Source: Prosthecobacter algae
GTDB lineage: Bacteria > Verrucomicrobiota > Verrucomicrobiia > Verrucomicrobiales > Verrucomicrobiaceae
DNA: 64,000 nucleotides
Direction: 5' to 3'
Assembly (NCBI RefSeq): GCF_039542385.1
Contig: NZ_BAABIA010000006.1
Location: 233,265-297,264, forward strand
The position numbers and the translations under genes are program-made. Shown piece by piece: positions 63,743 through 64,000 of the stretch. The number at the start of each line of letters is the position of its first letter. The stretch's first letter is position 1. The notes below the pieces were generated by a model. It was not told where the DNA came from. It saw only the letters and a list, made by a program, of their open reading frames with translations, and searched no databases.

Positions 63743-64000
63743 CAGGAAAAGCGGCCTGTGCTGCTGCCGAAGGAATCGGTCTCCACACCCATGCGCTGGG
63801 CGATGTCCACAAAGAGATTGCACAGCGGCACCTTGTTGATGCCGTCACGCGGCACTTCGCGGAATTCTCCATGCTTGTAGCCGCCCCCTGCGAGGATGAT
63901 GGGCAGATCGGTGTTTTTGTGCGAGTTCGCATCGCTCATGCCGCTGCCGAAAAGCACGGCGGTGGAGTCGAGCAGGGTGCGGTCGCCATCCTGCATCTTG
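63742..64000 (-). CDS. DUF1552-family protein, C-terminal part only
   Basis: Cut by the window end: only the last 85 or so residues are here. They read [21 protein letters not shown], then [15 protein letters not shown] and [23 protein letters not shown], which match the end of DUF1552 proteins (a sulfatase-like fold, alkaline phosphatase superfamily). Its stop TGA overlaps the ATG of the DUF1592 gene, so the two are translationally coupled. It may be a twin-arginine exported protein like its relatives, but the start is outside the window. Confidence 0.9.
   Translation of the reverse strand, partial: KMQDGDRTLLDSTAVLFGSGMSDANSHKNTDLPIILAGGGYKHGEFREVPRDGINKVPLCNLFVDIAQRMGVETDSFGSSTGRFS

Overview
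The window is high-GC DNA that reads as a chromosome segment of a Verrucomicrobiota bacterium, most likely Verrucomicrobiaceae (Prosthecobacter-like). The reasons are a DUF1552/DUF1592 planctomycete-type cytochrome pair, a very large exported PVC-type CxxCH dehydrogenase fusion, a sulfatase, two giant exported adhesin-like proteins of about 2,000 residues, and start sites with few clear Shine-Dalgarno sequences. The assignment rests on gene content only.

Layout. 1-9.3 kb: a GNAT acetyltransferase with no stop where one is expected, an exported protein of unknown role, a TPR protein and a 1,983-residue exported metallophosphoesterase with Ig-like, LamG and Calx-beta modules. 9.4-16.4 kb: host-attachment-like protein, PIG-L deacetylase, arylsulfatase and pyruvate carboxylase. 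16.6-18.3 kb: seven copies of a roughly 100-bp palindromic REP-like repeat around a Y1 (RAYT-like) transposase. 18.5-24.4 kb: a small zinc-ribbon protein, an operon of an unknown protein, a roadblock-like protein and an Amt transporter with a coiled-coil front, an SDR and a small exported protein. 24.4-32.3 kb: a 2,068-residue beta-propeller/FnIII/Ig exported protein, a DUF695/RraB protein and a DinB protein.

32.47-36.51 kb: a 4.0-kb integrated element at the 3' end of tRNA-Val(CAC), bounded by a 27-bp direct repeat. It carries a HUH replication initiator, a zinc-ribbon/DUF4145 protein, an excisionase-like HTH protein and a tyrosine integrase. The attachment core lies inside the integrase gene, and joining the ends would extend the integrase by an in-frame 57-codon tail now stranded at the other end.

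36.7-47.2 kb: an S10 serine carboxypeptidase, apolipoprotein N-acyltransferase, a GFO/IDH/MocA oxidoreductase, and a divergent ArsR-MFS / OYE-LLM-AKR cluster that looks like electrophile or quinone stress defence. 47.3-55.8 kb: a strong perfect inverted repeat, rpmI-rplT without infC, a GHMP (glucuronokinase-like) kinase, a membrane SUKH-like protein, a sialidase-like protein, a cupin, an RraA-family enzyme and a GntR/LacI hybrid regulator with a matching operator pair, then rplI. 56-64 kb: the DUF1080/SGNH/propeller/HEAT/cytochrome c fusion, an OmpA-like protein and the DUF1592-DUF1552 pair, the latter cut by the window edge.

Across coding and non-coding DNA a word with consensus TTTKGTTAGGC recurs on both strands, even where it forces rare leucine codons. 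It and the integrase att arrangement are the least expected signals here.
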